From the NCBI GenBank assembly GCA_015143295.1, contig CM026566.1:3831072-3895071 (forward strand): a stretch of DNA of 64,000 nucleotides, in the 5' to 3' direction. Positions within the stretch are counted from its first letter, which is position 1. Each line of letters starts with the position of its first letter. Source of the DNA: Tetracentron sinense (taxonomy: Eukaryota; Streptophyta; Magnoliopsida; Trochodendrales; Trochodendraceae). Shown here in pieces: positions 34,561-46,555 of the stretch. A program made the position numbers and the translations under genes. Below the pieces are notes generated by a model, which worked only from the letters and a program-made list of their open reading frames with translations, made no database searches and was not told the DNA's origin.

Positions 34561-35999
34561 GTCAATGGGCAGCGTCTCAAACCTTATCTCGAGTACTTTA
34601 CTCCAGAGGTAGAAGAAATTTTGTTGGATGATCCTGTGTATCAAGACTAAGACATTGCATTGGTCTGGCTGAAGACGTTAAACTTAGTGCTACGGGGAGG
34701 CAACCCTGTCTTCTTGTACATATTTTGCAGGATGGTCACAGTGCATATGTTAGTTTGTATACCTTATTTGGTAAGAAGTTCCTGCCACATTGTTCATTTC
34801 ATTCACTGCATAACATTGGGGACAATGTTAGATTTAGGTTTGGGGTGTGGACTTACCATTTTAAAAAAAAAAAATTTAAAAATGAAAAAAAGAAAGAAAA
34901 AGGGAGCTTGCTTATATTTCTCAAGATCTTGGCTCATACTCACAGGCATTTGGTGAAACATCATAAATCAGTCAGAATTTCAAAGTATTTAGGATAGGTG
35001 TCCTTGTATACATCTCTTGCTTAGCAGATCTTAGAAACAAAGAAACCCTTGAAAATTCACTACACATCTGACTTGTCACCTAGAGTCCAGGTCAAAGAGA
35101 GTAGGTGTGACCCTTCTAATTACCTAGAATGTTAGGAAAGACCAGATCTGATGAACTATGACTTCCTTGTTCATTTGCTTGGCTGGGAAAGAAGAAAAAC
35201 ATAACTAGGTTATATATGCATTTTGAAAAGCAACCAATGAATTAGACTGGGCACACCGAAAAGGGCTACATATTCTCAGATTCGTGTTTCAAAAAAAAAT
35301 AAATTTGGGGTGTTGAAAAGAAAATACAAAATCCAAGATGTCAAGTGTAGAATTTGAGCAAAGAAAGCAAATTGGTTGTGCTGATATATCCTCGAGTATG
35401 CTCCCCGGTGGCTCATGTGTTGTTACGCTCTTGCGCTAACCTAGCTCTTGGAAATAGTGTGAAAGCCGCCGATGTGAAAATACGAGTAAGCTGGAACATC
35501 ATTGATAAATCCCCTTAGAGGTATTAAGGTGAACATCCACAATTCTCGTTAACTCAGATAGGATGCTTAGTTTGGAGTTAGGTTCTAGGTCAATCTCATC
35601 ATTCATGGCAGTTAGGAGTTAAAACCTGCTTTAGAAGACCAAACCTCGAAGTCACAAATCAGATATTCACATGCACTCAGGGTTGTATCTTATTCTAGAA
35701 TTCTTCTAAGAGAGAGTTAGTATATGGGACTCATTTCTAAATTTGTAAGGAACCACTAACTGATAAAAATTTCAAATAGCCAATGCCTAGAAAAAACAAA
35801 TGTTGAAGTAAGATCTTGTTGCATATATAGCAAACTTTTGAATTTTGTGGGTAAATTCTCCCCTCACGAGACAACACTCGTCCACTAGGGGTAACCTAGG
35901 GGTTCAATGGCTTGTTGCACATGCTAAGTGAAACTGTGATACCTACGAAAGTGAGTTAGTTTTGCTCGAGGACTAGCAAAATGTAGGTTTGGGGGTATT
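34561..35999 (+). other. Athila 3' non-coding region before the 3' LTR
   Basis: A palindromic ACATTGGGGACAATGT block and TTTAGGTTTGGGGTGTGG (34812-34849) follow pol, then an A-rich patch and about 1.1 kb without a usable frame. Many Athila elements carry an env-like ORF here; none was recognisable. The purine-rich AGGTTTGGGGGTATT at 35984-35998, immediately before the LTR, is the likely polypurine tract for plus-strand priming. Confidence 0.65.
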
Positions 36000-37335
36000 T
36001 GATGTGCATAGAATAATGTTAATTTTTACCCATTTATTTGCATATGTTAGTTATTTATCTTGTCTTAATTTTTCTAATTATAGTTTTTCTCTTATTATGT
36101 AGGAATTTGAGAGAGTTGTATAGGAATGAGGCTAAATCAAGGAATTAGAGAAGAAAGACCCAAGTCCAAAAGTTCAAGTCTATGTAAAGAAGATAAAGCC
36201 CAAGTCCAAGACTCAAGTCAAAGCACAAATTGAAGAAATTCAAAGCTAAAAGCCCATTAGAGAGAAAAGTCATATAGGGCCCACTCATCTAATTGGATTA
36301 AATCAAGGAGAAGATAGGGTTGCTGATGTTTGGCAACCAAATCTACAAGAAAAGCAAGTAAATTTCGTGGGTGGGAATAATGAGCAATAAATCCCCCCTA
36401 AAAAGGAAGATTTTCAGATTCCTGCCTAAACTAACCATGACTCAATAATTTGGTCATAACTTTTGATTGAGAGATCGGATTAAGGCAAGATTTAAGGCAT
36501 TGGAAAGAAGACTCAAAGGGGAACAATATTGCCTTTCACAAGGATTTGCTAATTAGGATGTTAAAGGGGTCAAAATATTCGGTCAATTAGAGGCTTATGC
36601 ATAGAGCACAGAAAAATCAGGGTTAAAAAGAGTTTTTCTCTTCCTCTTTTGGGGGCTCTCTCTCTTTTTCTCCCATTCTCTGTAGCCTAAATATTATTCG
36701 CTTTTCTATCTACTATTCTCTTTCTTTTCTTTGATTTTCTATTTTGTAAGAGTAGAAGAGGGAGTGGTGTAAAAAGTCGATCAAACATCAATGAAGAGCG
36801 TGATTTATTTCATCGGTTTTATCTTGAATGCTACAATGTTCGGCTAACTCGTAATAAGGGGAAAAGGAGGAAACCAAGAATCCGGTAAGATTAATCCTTA
36901 TTTTAGTTTTTAAATACTCCAAAATTGTATTATTACGAAAATATTAAATCTGAATTTTAATTAAAGTTTTCATATGATCTATCTTCCGATCCAAAGCATT
37001 TGCTTGCTTATTAGATCGTGTTTCATTGGAGAACTTATAAATTAATTTTAGAATTAATTTTATTATATTTTTGGTGAAATCCGGATCTCCTATTCTCTTC
37101 AACTTTAACAAAAAAAAAAAGGTTTCTTTTCTTCTTCTTTTTATTCCATTAGTTTTATTTTATTTTTAATTATAATCTTAGCATAACAAATTTTAAATCG
37201 GTTTTTATTTAACCCATAAAATAATTCTAAATTAATAATAGTACCTATTTAACAAGTCTCTGTGGATCGACCCCGTTTTGCTACTATCTTACAATAGAAA
37301 GTGTACGTTCGGGTTAATTATATTTGAGCACACCA
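36000..37335 (+). repeat. Athila 3' LTR
   Basis: This 1336-bp LTR begins TGATGTGCATAGAATAATG and ends GAGCACACCA, matching the 5' LTR over its full length with scattered substitutions and a few 1-2-base indels. Confidence 0.93.
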
Positions 37336-37340
37336 GGCAA
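37336..37340 (+). repeat. Target-site duplication GGCAA, right copy (Athila)
   Basis: Exact match to 7872-7876. Deleting the Athila element and one copy rejoins the Tat/Ogre protease reading frame. Confidence 0.95.
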
Positions 37341-38060
37341 GCAAGGATCGATACTGATGATGATCCTTTCAATAATGTAGAGCCATATTACGCAGATGTG
37401 TATTTCTACGTCAAAAGTGTCCAAAGAATCATTCAACAGAAGCCCAAAGGGGAGAAGGTTGAAAGTGGCCCAAAAAGCAATCATGGACTTGCTCAAATTG
37501 TAGTTCTGAAAAGGGTGTTCAAATATAACCCAAAGTCCCAAAGAAAATAAGGATAACCAACTCTGGCTTTGGTTGAATCTTCTCAAAAGTCGGAAAAGGA
37601 TAAACCAGCAGATCCCTTCAAGATTTGTGAGGTTGAACAAGTTGATCCTCTTCAAGCTCTGAAAGGTGATCATCTCGTTCTTTTACGGAGAATGGACCAT
37701 ACAATGGTAGAAACTACCTCCAGTCTCACTGTCCTAGTCAAGAAAGAGGATAGAAGCCAATGCTCTTCAACTCCTTGGGTGCATATGACAGGATAAATTC
37801 CTCATGGACCGATGAAAAGAGCAGGATCGTTAATCCTTACAGGAAGAAAATAATTTTTGGTAAAACAACTATCAAATTCCTCAAATGCCAAGGATTTGAT
37901 CCCGAAGAAGGAGAGCAAGTCAAAGGAACTCTCTTACCGGCTTACGAAGCTTTCCTCAAAATGGAGTGACATAAAGCCCTGGATACTGGTAACTATGTTG
38001 ATGCAGATATGCTACCTGGTCTTAGCCATGTGCAAAGTCGAAATTGCTCTAAACTTGGTT
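37341..38060 (+). pseudogene. Tat/Ogre-like element, region after the protease, resumed
   Basis: The frame continues from 7876 with DPFNNVEPYYADVYFYVKS, the segment that follows the protease in Ogre-type polyproteins. A linker in several frames comes next (37569-37796, then the FLKCQGFDPEEGEQVKGTLL block). Similarity ends near 38060, where sequence of another LTR family begins. RT, integrase and the 3' LTR are missing, so the element is truncated here. Confidence 0.7.
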
Positions 38061-39864
38061 GGCTATAAACTATTTACCGCCAATTCCAAATCTTCACAAA
38101 TTTGGAATGGCGGTAGACAGTTCACTGCCATTCCCAGTCATTTATGGAAATAGCTTTGTTTGTCAAGGGTAAGGTCAGGGGTGAACCCATAGGGTCTTGG
38201 ACCCTTAAGGTTGATGAGGGGAATCTGCCAGGTGTCCTCGGCTTGTTGTCGGCCCAGGGTCTGGTTTAAATTAGGCCCACAGTGGTCAGTCACAGTATAA
38301 ACCAGAAAACCCAGAATGTTGGTAAATAATTTACCGACATTGTAGATAATTTCCATTATTTGAGATTTTAACCATGGTTAAGCTACTGGGGTGAGCCTGG
38401 AAGGACCAGAGTAAGTAGAGGGAAGTCTCAGGGACCTAGAATAGGCCCTGGAATGGACTAGGGCTCAACCAAAATGGACGTAGGGTCGCTGAAAAAGAGA
38501 GGCCCAGAAATGGCGGTACTATATTTACCACCATTTCTGATTTTTCTAGAAAATTGATTGTCCCCCCTGGGACAAAACCAAGCCACGTCTAGGGGATCCC
38601 TCATTAACTGAGCGTCCCCTAGAAGCTAAGAGGAGGTACCATGCATGGTGGAAAGCAATGAAGCTGAGGTTTGTTCACTCGAGAGGGTCCCCATGCCTAT
38701 GAAGAGGCAAAGAGACCTCTATCCTTAGAGGATATTGAAACAAAATAGAAAATAAGAGTCCACTGGAGTAGGACCAGGGGCTCACAATACTGTTTACAGA
38801 AAAAAAAAAAAAAAAAAGGTGTAGGGGATGACCCTACCTTGTTGTTTGATTCCCACGGTGGTGGGGATGGTGGTGTATGGTGGTGGAGGCCTGGGTGTGA
38901 TCCCTGGGTGCTCTAGGGTTTCTCCTTAGGTGGGGGACTGAGAGAAGAAGGCTAGAACTCGGGTTTGGCAGAGTTTCTATAGAGTTCTTGGAATGGGGTT
39001 TTGGAATCTTGGAATCTTGAAGGGGGGAAGTATTTATAGGATTGGGGAGACCTAGGGTAGTTTAGGGAGTGAAAATGAGGTGGAGGACCCAATGGGGGTG
39101 CAACAGGTGGTCCAAGGGGAGTGCCAGACCTATTTTACGTAAACTCCAGGAATGACGGTAATTCAAATACCGCCATTCCTGGTTTAGGCTAAACAAATAT
39201 TAGCGGTAATGTTATTACCGCCATTTATAAGTTTATGCCCAAACAGGCCCAATCCAGTCACTATTGGTCAAGGCACTGTAGCTATTGCCAAATCTAGTAA
39301 TGACAGTAAAGTTATTATCGCCATTCTCTAATTTTTCAAATTTTGTACATTGGCCCCCCACCAACGGTCATTTAAGGCTTGTGGGCCTATGCTTGGGCCC
39401 ACAGGATGGCCTGGCTGTGGTTTTTAGGTCTCTAGGCTTAAAAATGAGCCTTGGGCCTTAGGGTTAAACTAGGGGTAACCTAGGGTTAGACCTAGGGTTA
39501 AACTAGGGTTAACCTAAGGTTAACCTAGTGTTAGGCCTAAGGTATGACTGGGGTTGACTAGGCTTTTGACCTAAGGTTTGTTTAGGTTTGACCTAGGGTT
39601 TGACTAAGGCCTGACTAGGGTTGACTAGGGTTTTGACCTAGGGGTTGCTTAGGTTTGACCTAGGGTTTACTTAGGTTTTGACTAACACTAGGGCTTGACC
39701 TAGGATTTGCCTAGGGTTTGACTAAGGCTTGCTTAGGTTTGACCTATGGTTTGCCTAGGATTTGACTAAGGCTCGACTAAGGTTTGCCTAGGGTTTAAGG
39801 GTATTAACTATGATTAAGATGGTTAACAACGATTAGGAAGGGGTGTAAAAATTGGGTGCTCACA
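38061..39864 (+). repeat. LTR family X, 3' part, 5'-truncated
   Basis: The block around GGTGAACCCATAGGGTCTTGG (38178) is similar to 63645 in the family-X LTR at the window end, in the same orientation. It ends TTGGGTGCTCACA at 39864, the mirror of the TGTGAG start at 62557. It carries several GGCGGTA/TACCGCC hairpins and, from 39450 to 39800, a run of variants of CCTAGGGTTTGACTAAGG. The 5' kilobase of the LTR is missing, so the junction with the Tat/Ogre element is a deletion or rearrangement, not a clean insertion. Confidence 0.6.
39440..39800 (+). repeat. Degenerate CTAGGGTTTGACTAAGG-type short tandem repeats
   Basis: About twenty imperfect copies of a 15-20-base unit (GACCTAGGGTT, GACTAAGGTTTG, GCCTAGGGTTT) follow one another. 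A similar style of repeat (CCGGTAGGCTAAGG) occurs at 63020-63320 in the other family-X LTR. The resemblance to plant telomere sequence is superficial. Confidence 0.75.
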
Positions 39865-40115
39865 TGAAATATATGAGGTAAAGAAGTTTTCATAATTCTT
39901 TTGTTTATTTGTTAAGTTATAGTCGATACCGGCCTTATCAAACATGCATTTTTGTTGACCTAATATTGTATCTATGGTCTTTTTGTCATTAGTAAGTTTT
40001 GTTATAATACAATTCAAATCATCAACTTTAGTTTTTAATTTATTACATTCTATGCATTTAATGGATTGAACTTGAAGCCTGGAACTGATTTATTTTCTTT
40101 CTTTTTCAAAATTTC
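39865..40115 (-). other. Copia element sequence downstream of gag, degenerate
   Basis: AT-rich, with no clear domain. By position and orientation it continues the SIRE-like copia gag or early pol region on the minus strand. Confidence 0.4.
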
Positions 40116-41342
40116 ATTCTTTTCTTGTAAATTTTTTTTCTCCTTTTTAAAAAATTTATTTTTATTTAAAATAGAAGAGTTTATTTCTTTAGGATTTTAT
40201 TCTTGAAAGCTAATTTTCTAAATTCATCATATAGTTCGTCGAAAGCTTCACTTAAATCTTCAAAAGAAAGAGATTCATCAAGTGAAATTTGTATCTCATC
40301 CTCATGGACCATGAGGCATGGATTGGCCATGTCCTCATCACTTGAGCTCACATCCGATCCACTTTCATCGGAGTCATCCCATGTAACATTCATTGTCCTT
40401 TTCTTGAATCTTTGGCTCTTCTTGAGTTGTGGGCACTTGGGCTTGATGTGTCCCAGCTTTTTGCTTTCGTAGCATACGATGTCTTCTCATTTGTTTGATT
40501 TACCCTTAATGAGTTATTTGATGAATTCTTTCTTAAATACTATTTTCTTGAGGTTCTTCTTATGCTTCAAGAATTTCTTGAACTTTCTTGCCATGTGATG
40601 CATCTCCTCATTTTTTTACTATCCTCCTCTTCTTCACTGAGTAATTTTTACGGCATGTCCCTTCTTGGAAGTTGGTTCATCCTCTTGTTCCCTCGTAATA
40701 ATCTCATGAGTCATGAGCGATCGTAGGAGCTCATCCATTTGAAACTTGGTGAGGTTTTTTGCTTCTTGGATGACAGTCACTTTTGGTGCCCATTCTTTTG
40801 GTGGTGAGCGAAGTATCTTCCTCATATTTTCTACATTTGAATACACGTTTTCATGAGATTTCAATTTATTAATAATATTAATAAATTCTGTAAACATAAA
40901 AAAATTGGTTCATTTTGTTCCATTTTAAATAATTCATATTTATGAACTAACATACTATTTTTTTCTTCTTTAACTTGGTTTGTCCCTTTATAAGTAATTT
41001 GGAGTTTATCCCAAATTTATTTAGTCGAGTCACAAACTGATACTCTATTTAATTCTTATAGGCTCAATGCACAATATAAATTGTTTATAGCTTTGACATT
41101 GAGTTAAACAAGTCTAATGTCGACTTCCAATGATTCATCATCATCCTTTGGTATTTGAATATCATTACTGGTTTTGGTGGGATGTGGGGACCTTTTACAA
41201 TAAGTTCTCAATATTTATAGTCTAAAATTTGAATGAAATACATCATTCTAACTTTCCAATAATTATAGTTTTGTCCATCAAACAAGGGAGGTCTAAGAGT
41301 CGATTGACCTTCTCTAAGGGTAGTTGTATATACATTATCCAT
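40116..41342 (-). pseudogene. Ty1/copia (SIRE-like) gag
   Basis: On the minus strand ATG at 41342 begins MDNVYTTTLREGQ, followed by PPLFDGQNYNYWKVRMMYF, the UBN2-type copia gag signature. Later blocks are NKLKSHENVYSNVENMRKIL and SPPKEWAPKVTVIQEAKNLT. A zinc-knuckle region near 40470-40430 reads CYESKKLGHIKPKC, in which the second Cys of CX2CX4HX4C is Ser. A Ser/Asp-rich segment (VTWDDSDESGSDVSSSDED) follows. Several stops and frame changes interrupt it. Capsid function is lost. Confidence 0.8.
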
Positions 41343-41394
41343 TTCAAAAAAAAATTTATCTAAGATTATTAAATCTTTAAAAACAGAGACCTAG

Positions 41395-41406
41395 GCTCTA
41401 ATACCA
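41395..41406 (-). promoter_or_regulatory. Primer-binding site of the copia element (initiator tRNA-Met type)
   Basis: The minus strand reads TGGTATTAGAGC, one base from TGGTATCAGAGC, the complement of the initiator tRNA-Met 3' end used by most plant copia elements. It lies 52 bases upstream of the gag start, as expected. Confidence 0.8.
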
Positions 41407-43086
41407 CTTTTAGCCTCAAGATTAAAATTCTAAGTACCCTTAATAGTTTCGATCATAACACAATAATGGAATGATTTTTATGATATCAATATTTCCATTT
41501 AGTATGTGTAATTTCAGAGAAAAAATCTATTAAGATCAAAATTCAAGTTATGAAGAATTAAAGAGCTTAATCAATCAAGGACATCAAAGTCAAAGTCCAA
41601 GCACTAGTCATTTCATGGAAAAAGCTTCAAGGGATCAAGCTAAATCATAAAGAAGCATCAAGATTGAAGCTCCATAATTCAGAAAGAATTTCAACATTCC
41701 AAAAAGTCTAGTGTTATCTTTAAGAGTGCCTAGTGTCTAGGACCTTTGCCTAGGTGGATCCCACCCCACATGCCCTCTAGGGTATTAAACCCTTTTTGGT
41801 CACTTCAATTATTCTCTTAAAATAATCCCAATGGGTCCTACCCATTTGGTTTTTCATATCTAATGTGATTCCACCTTTTAGAGCTTCACTATACCATATA
41901 GTGATTACTTAGAGAAATTAATTAATATAATTAATAATTAAATTAAATACTTTAAGAAGGTCCCTGTGTGTGGGATCTAAAGGGATCTCCTATTTTCGGT
42001 TGTGGGACCAAGTACTTAACCTTTTGGTTAAAGCATTGTTATTAGGAAACACCTTTCCTACACTCCATTAGGATTATAGAATTTTATCTATATCCCTGGA
42101 CTTCCACCAATTACAATTAATGTCCATTAACAGAATGTGACTAACCTGCAGAAATTAGAGAATTGCTTGTAAGTACCATCTCACAATATATTTACAAATA
42201 AATCCTTCCACATTCCGATATCACTTGTAAGCTTCCGGGATTAGAACAATTCCATTGTCTTAGTCCCTAGCTTATGAATAGAACCCTTTCTCATGATTAC
42301 TTTTTCATTGAACTGAACCTCCAATACACTTTTGAAGAAACATTAGAAAAGAACTGACATATATATATTTGTATATATTTTTCTATATTGAAAATATCAA
42401 CTTCGATAAAGACCATTTTACCAAAAAGCACCAATACTGGATTTAACAGTTCAGTTCAACAAGTATCACCTTGATATCATAATTTCCAATTAAAGAGTTG
42501 TGGATTCTTTATTGAGTGTTTACACACTTCTCCAAACACTGTGTACATGACCCAACATACCTGAAGTTAGTCCTGTTTATTGGACATTGCCGATTGGCAC
42601 ATCAAAGCCATATAGACAAATATTTGAGAAGATGTTAACATCTCAAGTGTAAGGATAATTTGTCAAATGGATAACCCTAATACAATCTAACAGTGTATTC
42701 CATAGGGTATCCACTAGTGACCCCGTTCAGTATTTTGTACTTGCTACATATACTCACATGTTAGTCAAGAGTCACCATTCTCTGTGAATGAGATTCATCA
42801 CACTATCTCATAGAACTACACATGTGTAATCCATGATGAAGTACGGCACCCAACTAGTACTCTAGAGACTTTGAACAATATTAGGTTTACAAGGAACTGA
42901 AAAATCATATCTCCTCACAACCTTTGCATGATTTTCCTATAATGTTACCTATGGAACTTTATGTCATCATCAAATGAGATAGTAATTAATATAAATACCC
43001 TTGTAGTTGATTGTGTGAATATGATGCTTTGTCTAAACAACATAGAAAAGTCTCTTATTGGCTTTCGAGGACATATATGTCCAACA
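41407..43086 (-). repeat. Copia LTR
   Basis: The region between the primer-binding site and TGTTGGACATATATGTCC (minus strand, starting at 43086) is the expected place and size for the LTR. TGTTGG is a common copia LTR start. The terminal bases next to the primer site are eroded, with no clean CA. No second copy is in the window for alignment. Confidence 0.6.
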
Positions 43087-43821
43087 ATCTCTCACTTGTA
43101 CTCTAAGCCAATTAGATGTAATGTCCATCTTCTCAGTGATGTTTCTCAAATACCAGCTGAAGCATAACTTAATATACATGGGTTTGTCATGTCTACTTTA
43201 ACACAACTATTATAGTGATGCAATAACACTTGCAACTCTTGCAAATTTATTATCAATAACCACAGTCTTAAAAGACTAAACAAAAGTGATATTGTCCAAC
43301 AGTCATTTTCAGAAATTAACATGCTTGTGTTTTACCATTGTGCAATGCTCTGGACTAATCTAACCAATATCTTATCACATCAACATGTGATGAATATCTG
43401 GTCTAGTATAAGTATATTGTTTCATGATATCTCATATCCAAGAAAAACAGATTCCATTCCACAAAGGTAGAAACTCTTTTCTTGGAATCTTGCACAGAAA
43501 CATGATTGTTATTGGGAGGATAATAATATCATTTTTCTTTTGTCTCTAACCCATTTAGGACTAAGAAAACATGTTGTCAAAGTTTTTGTCCTTCACTACA
43601 AAATTGCTAGATCAAATCTAAGAGAAGAATAATATTCATACTTCATTCACAATAAAAAGAATATTATCTTTGCATAGAGCTAGGAAAGTAATTATGCTCC
43701 CACTAACCAATTTGCACACAAAGGATACTTTCATTTTTTGATGAAAATCAAACAGTATGATTACTTCATCAGAATAAAAGTTAGTCCAACTACAGATTCT
43801 GGGACCTGTGGGTTCTCAACA
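43087..43821 (-). other. Sequence beyond the copia LTR; possible polypurine tract and 3' internal region
   Basis: Directly before the LTR start, in minus-strand sense, lies CAAGTGAGAGAT (43087-43098), which resembles the AAGTGGGAGA polypurine tract that precedes copia 3' LTRs. The rest is AT-rich with no recognisable pol domain. Confidence 0.4.
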
Positions 43822-44811
43822 TCCAATCAACCCAAGAACATACTTTAATCATGGTTTTCTTAAGAGGAAGAGTACATGGTAAGTAGTAGAGTGTATCTAC
43901 CTTTCACAAGAACACTTATGAAGCTAGAAAGCTTTGAGAAAGCTTTAAGGAATCCACTCCAAGCTTGAGAAAATTCGAGGAAGTGAAGATCAAGCTTCAG
44001 AAGCAATAACAAGCTTCACCTAGTGATCCTTGACGAAGCACAAGCAAAACCCTTTGCAAAAACCCTAACTTCTCTCTCTTTTCTCTCAAAATCTGCCCTA
44101 AGGGTGTTGAAAACCCTAAGCCATGAAATTGGCTTGTATTTATAGCCAAATAGGTTGGCCAAAGACCCCCATAGCCTTAAAAGATCTCAAAAGAGTCGGT
44201 TTCAGCACAAAAAAGCATGGAGGGGTCGACCAGAGGTGTGACCGGTCAACCGGTTGTGTTTGGGGGTTCTGGAAATGAACCCCATACAAAAAAATAGCTA
44301 GAGGGGTCGACCCCTGGTCTGACCGGTCGACCCTTAGTGGAGGGATTGACCGCTCGTCTCCCGCTCATGCTGCTTGGTTTTGTCTACCTTGATGTTTCGG
44401 CCATAACTTTTGGCTCGGTGATCGGATTTTGATGATTCAACTTGCGTTGGATTCTACATTCAAAGAGGAACAACTTTTATATGTTCAAAGCCCAATTTTG
44501 AGTTTTAAAGGGCTGAAATGAGCCCACAAGTGGACTGGTCCAAACTGTTCCAGGAATTCTCAGCAGACCAAGTTCCAAAAATCCCACATTTGACTTAACT
44601 TCTACTCCAAATCACAAAAAGTGAGAAACATGAAATTTAAAGAGGGGTTCAATACCTTTCCAATGGTTAAAGAATCACTCAATTCCGTTGAGGGACGACG
44701 AAACTATAGATCTCACAAGTTGAGGGAATGGTAAGAAATCCACCCTCTTTGACACTTAGGGTATTCTATACTCTCGTTTTGGTTCACAAACTCCCATACA
44801 TCATACCTCAA
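43822..44811 (-). repeat. Tekay LTR fragment, internal part only
   Basis: It is nearly identical to 47832-48827 in the 2.4-kb LTR to the right, from AACATCCAATCAACCCAAGA to CCCATACATCATACCTC, in the same orientation. Both ends stop inside the LTR, so this is a broken 3' LTR. It contains palindromic GGTCGACC-type words (44225-44335), also present in the other copy. Confidence 0.8.
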
Positions 44812-45169
44812 GTAGGGATACTTTTGCCCACACCTTACTATACTCTTCCATAGACAACAACTATTTGAGCGATACATCAAGCCATGCATAGCCACACATA
44901 AATCTTATACGTAGCAGGTTCTTACACCCATAACAACATACATCATATAGCATTACACATTCATCTATGATAACATTAAATGGGCATACCTTGCACAACA
45001 TCCTCAGATGCATGTGCGACTCTCCCAGATAAGGCGAAGGCTCTGCCCCGATTTGCCTATTGAGGTGGATGGATGGGCTGCGGGGGTCTGTAAGTCTGAG
45101 AAGACCCCTGTTGCGTGGCCTATAGAACTTGGGGTTTGTTCTCCTGAGCCTGTATCCGTGATTGTCAGC
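44812..45169 (-). other. Tekay internal sequence after gag, degenerate
   Basis: A minus-strand continuation of the Tekay polyprotein region is visible to about 45000 but is full of stops. No protease, RT or integrase follows, because the sequence joins directly to the broken LTR copy. Pol has been deleted. Confidence 0.5.
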
Positions 45170-46220
45170 GTGGACAATCTCTGATAACGTGGCTACGATC
45201 ACCGCAATGAAAGCACCCACCAGTAAGTCTCCGACACTCCTCAGTCTTGTGACTCTTCCCACAGTGAGCACAAGTATCAAACGTAGATGTCGAAGATATG
45301 GCTGGTACATTCCTTGTGGTCTGAGTGGCAATAGGGCGAGGAATCTGCGGTACAAACTGTGGACCCTATGTCAGTGTAGGCCAGGAGGTCTGGCAAGGAG
45401 CAGTCTGGTACGGGACAAACCTAACCCTTCTCTCTGGTGGCACTGGTCCATTAAGATGGCCTCTAACCATGCCTCTCTCTAGGCCACTTTTGCTCCTCAT
45501 GAGAAACTCCTCAGAATTTTTCTCGGTGATCTTTGCCTTGCCCACGATCTCCTTCCAGGTGTCTACCTGGAATATAGAAACCTGATCCCGTATAAAAGGC
45601 CTCAATCCACCCTCAAACTTTCTGACTCGCATGCTCTCATATGCGACCAGATGCAGAGCAAACCTTGCTAGTCCGATGAACTTGGCCTCGTACTCGACCA
45701 CACTTATCTCTCCCTGTTCTAAGAATATGAACTCCCTCTCCTTCTGCTCCTTCATGAACCTGGGGAAATACTGCTCGTAAAATGCATCTAAAAACTGCCC
45801 CCATGTCCATGGTAACCCTGCATTAGTAGCATCCCTCTGCCTTAGGACAGCTCTCCACCAATGTTCGGCTTCACCTTCCATCACGAAGGAAGCCCACTCA
45901 ACCCTCTGCTTGTTCGTGCAGTTAAGAACTCTAAAGATCTTCTCCAACTGCATGACCCATGCCTCTGCAACCAAGGGGTCAATAGTCCCATAGAAGGTAG
46001 GAGGCCTCAGTCTTCGAAATGCCTCAAGTCCTACTATGTGATACACAGGAGGCGGTGTAAGTGCAGCAGTAGTAGGAGTACTAACCCTGTCTGCAAGCAT
46101 AGTCATAGCCGCTACCATAGCCCCAAGGATCTGAGTCAAGTCTGGCAGCTCCTCTCCCGTAGGAATACCTCCTCCGTTCCCTCGGGTCTGATACCCTCTA
46201 CCTCGGTTGCTACGTCTCAT
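45170..46220 (-). pseudogene. Tekay/Del chromovirus gag with zinc knuckles
   Basis: From ATG at 46220 on the minus strand the frame reads MRRSNRGRGYQTRGNGGGIP, then FRRLRPPTFYGTIDPLVAEA, then FVMEGEAEHWWRAV, FLDAFYEQYFPRFMKEQKER and FVAYES-type capsid blocks. It meets TAG at 45366, continues in the same frame, and shows two Cys/His boxes, CAHCGKSHKTEEC and CFHCGDRSHVIRDC. It then reaches TGA at about 45172. This is the gag of Del/Tekay-type Ty3 chromoviruses, near full length with one internal nonsense codon. Confidence 0.88.
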
Positions 46221-46555
46221 GATCGAGATCCTGAGAACAATAGCAAAACGTGAGTCTAACGGAAAACCAAACTCTTGAGCATCGTAATTCCACGATAATA
46301 CACTGTTTATCTAGTGCATCATATGCATCCAGTATACACATAATAGTATATTATACCCTTTGGTTTCCTGGCGAAGCTACGTTCTAAAACTCAATTACAA
46401 CACTAACCGATTAAGACCAAAACTAATGATTAGTCCCTACTTGGAATACGACTCACTAACTTCCAATTTTGTCGTGGCATCAACCTATAAATGAGTTCAT
46501 ATGAGTTCTAAACTCAAAAGAACACCCTGTCGTCCCTTGGGTTCTAAAGCCTAAT
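46221..46555 (-). other. Tekay 5' leader
   Basis: Non-coding sequence between the primer-binding site and gag on the minus strand. Nothing else was seen. Confidence 0.6.

Larger units (their letters stand above)
7877..37335 (+). mobile_element. Athila-type Ty3/gypsy LTR retrotransposon, carrying a nested CACTA
   Basis: Both LTRs, a primer-binding site, gag, protease, RT-RNase H, integrase and a 5-bp target duplication are present. The span is 29,459 bp; subtracting the 18,685-bp CACTA and its 3-bp duplication leaves a 10,771-bp element, normal for Athila. The tRNA-Asp primer site, the gag type (LRLFPLSL..ATTWLNSL), the DLGAS protease motif and the long non-coding stretch before the 3' LTR support the Athila assignment. 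Coding regions carry multiple stops and frameshifts, so it is not autonomous. The LTRs look nearly identical by eye, with scattered substitutions and 1-2-base indels, so the insertion is fairly recent compared with the decayed host element. Confidence 0.9.

Noticed and set aside
34660..35999. Env-like gene in the Athila 3' region
   Set aside because: No open frame with signal peptide or transmembrane segment of adequate length was found; the short frames are hydrophobic by chance.
39440..39800. CCTAGGGTTTGAC repeats as interstitial telomere sequence
   Set aside because: The unit is irregular, 15-20 bases, and does not contain runs of TTTAGGG; it is an LTR-internal minisatellite.
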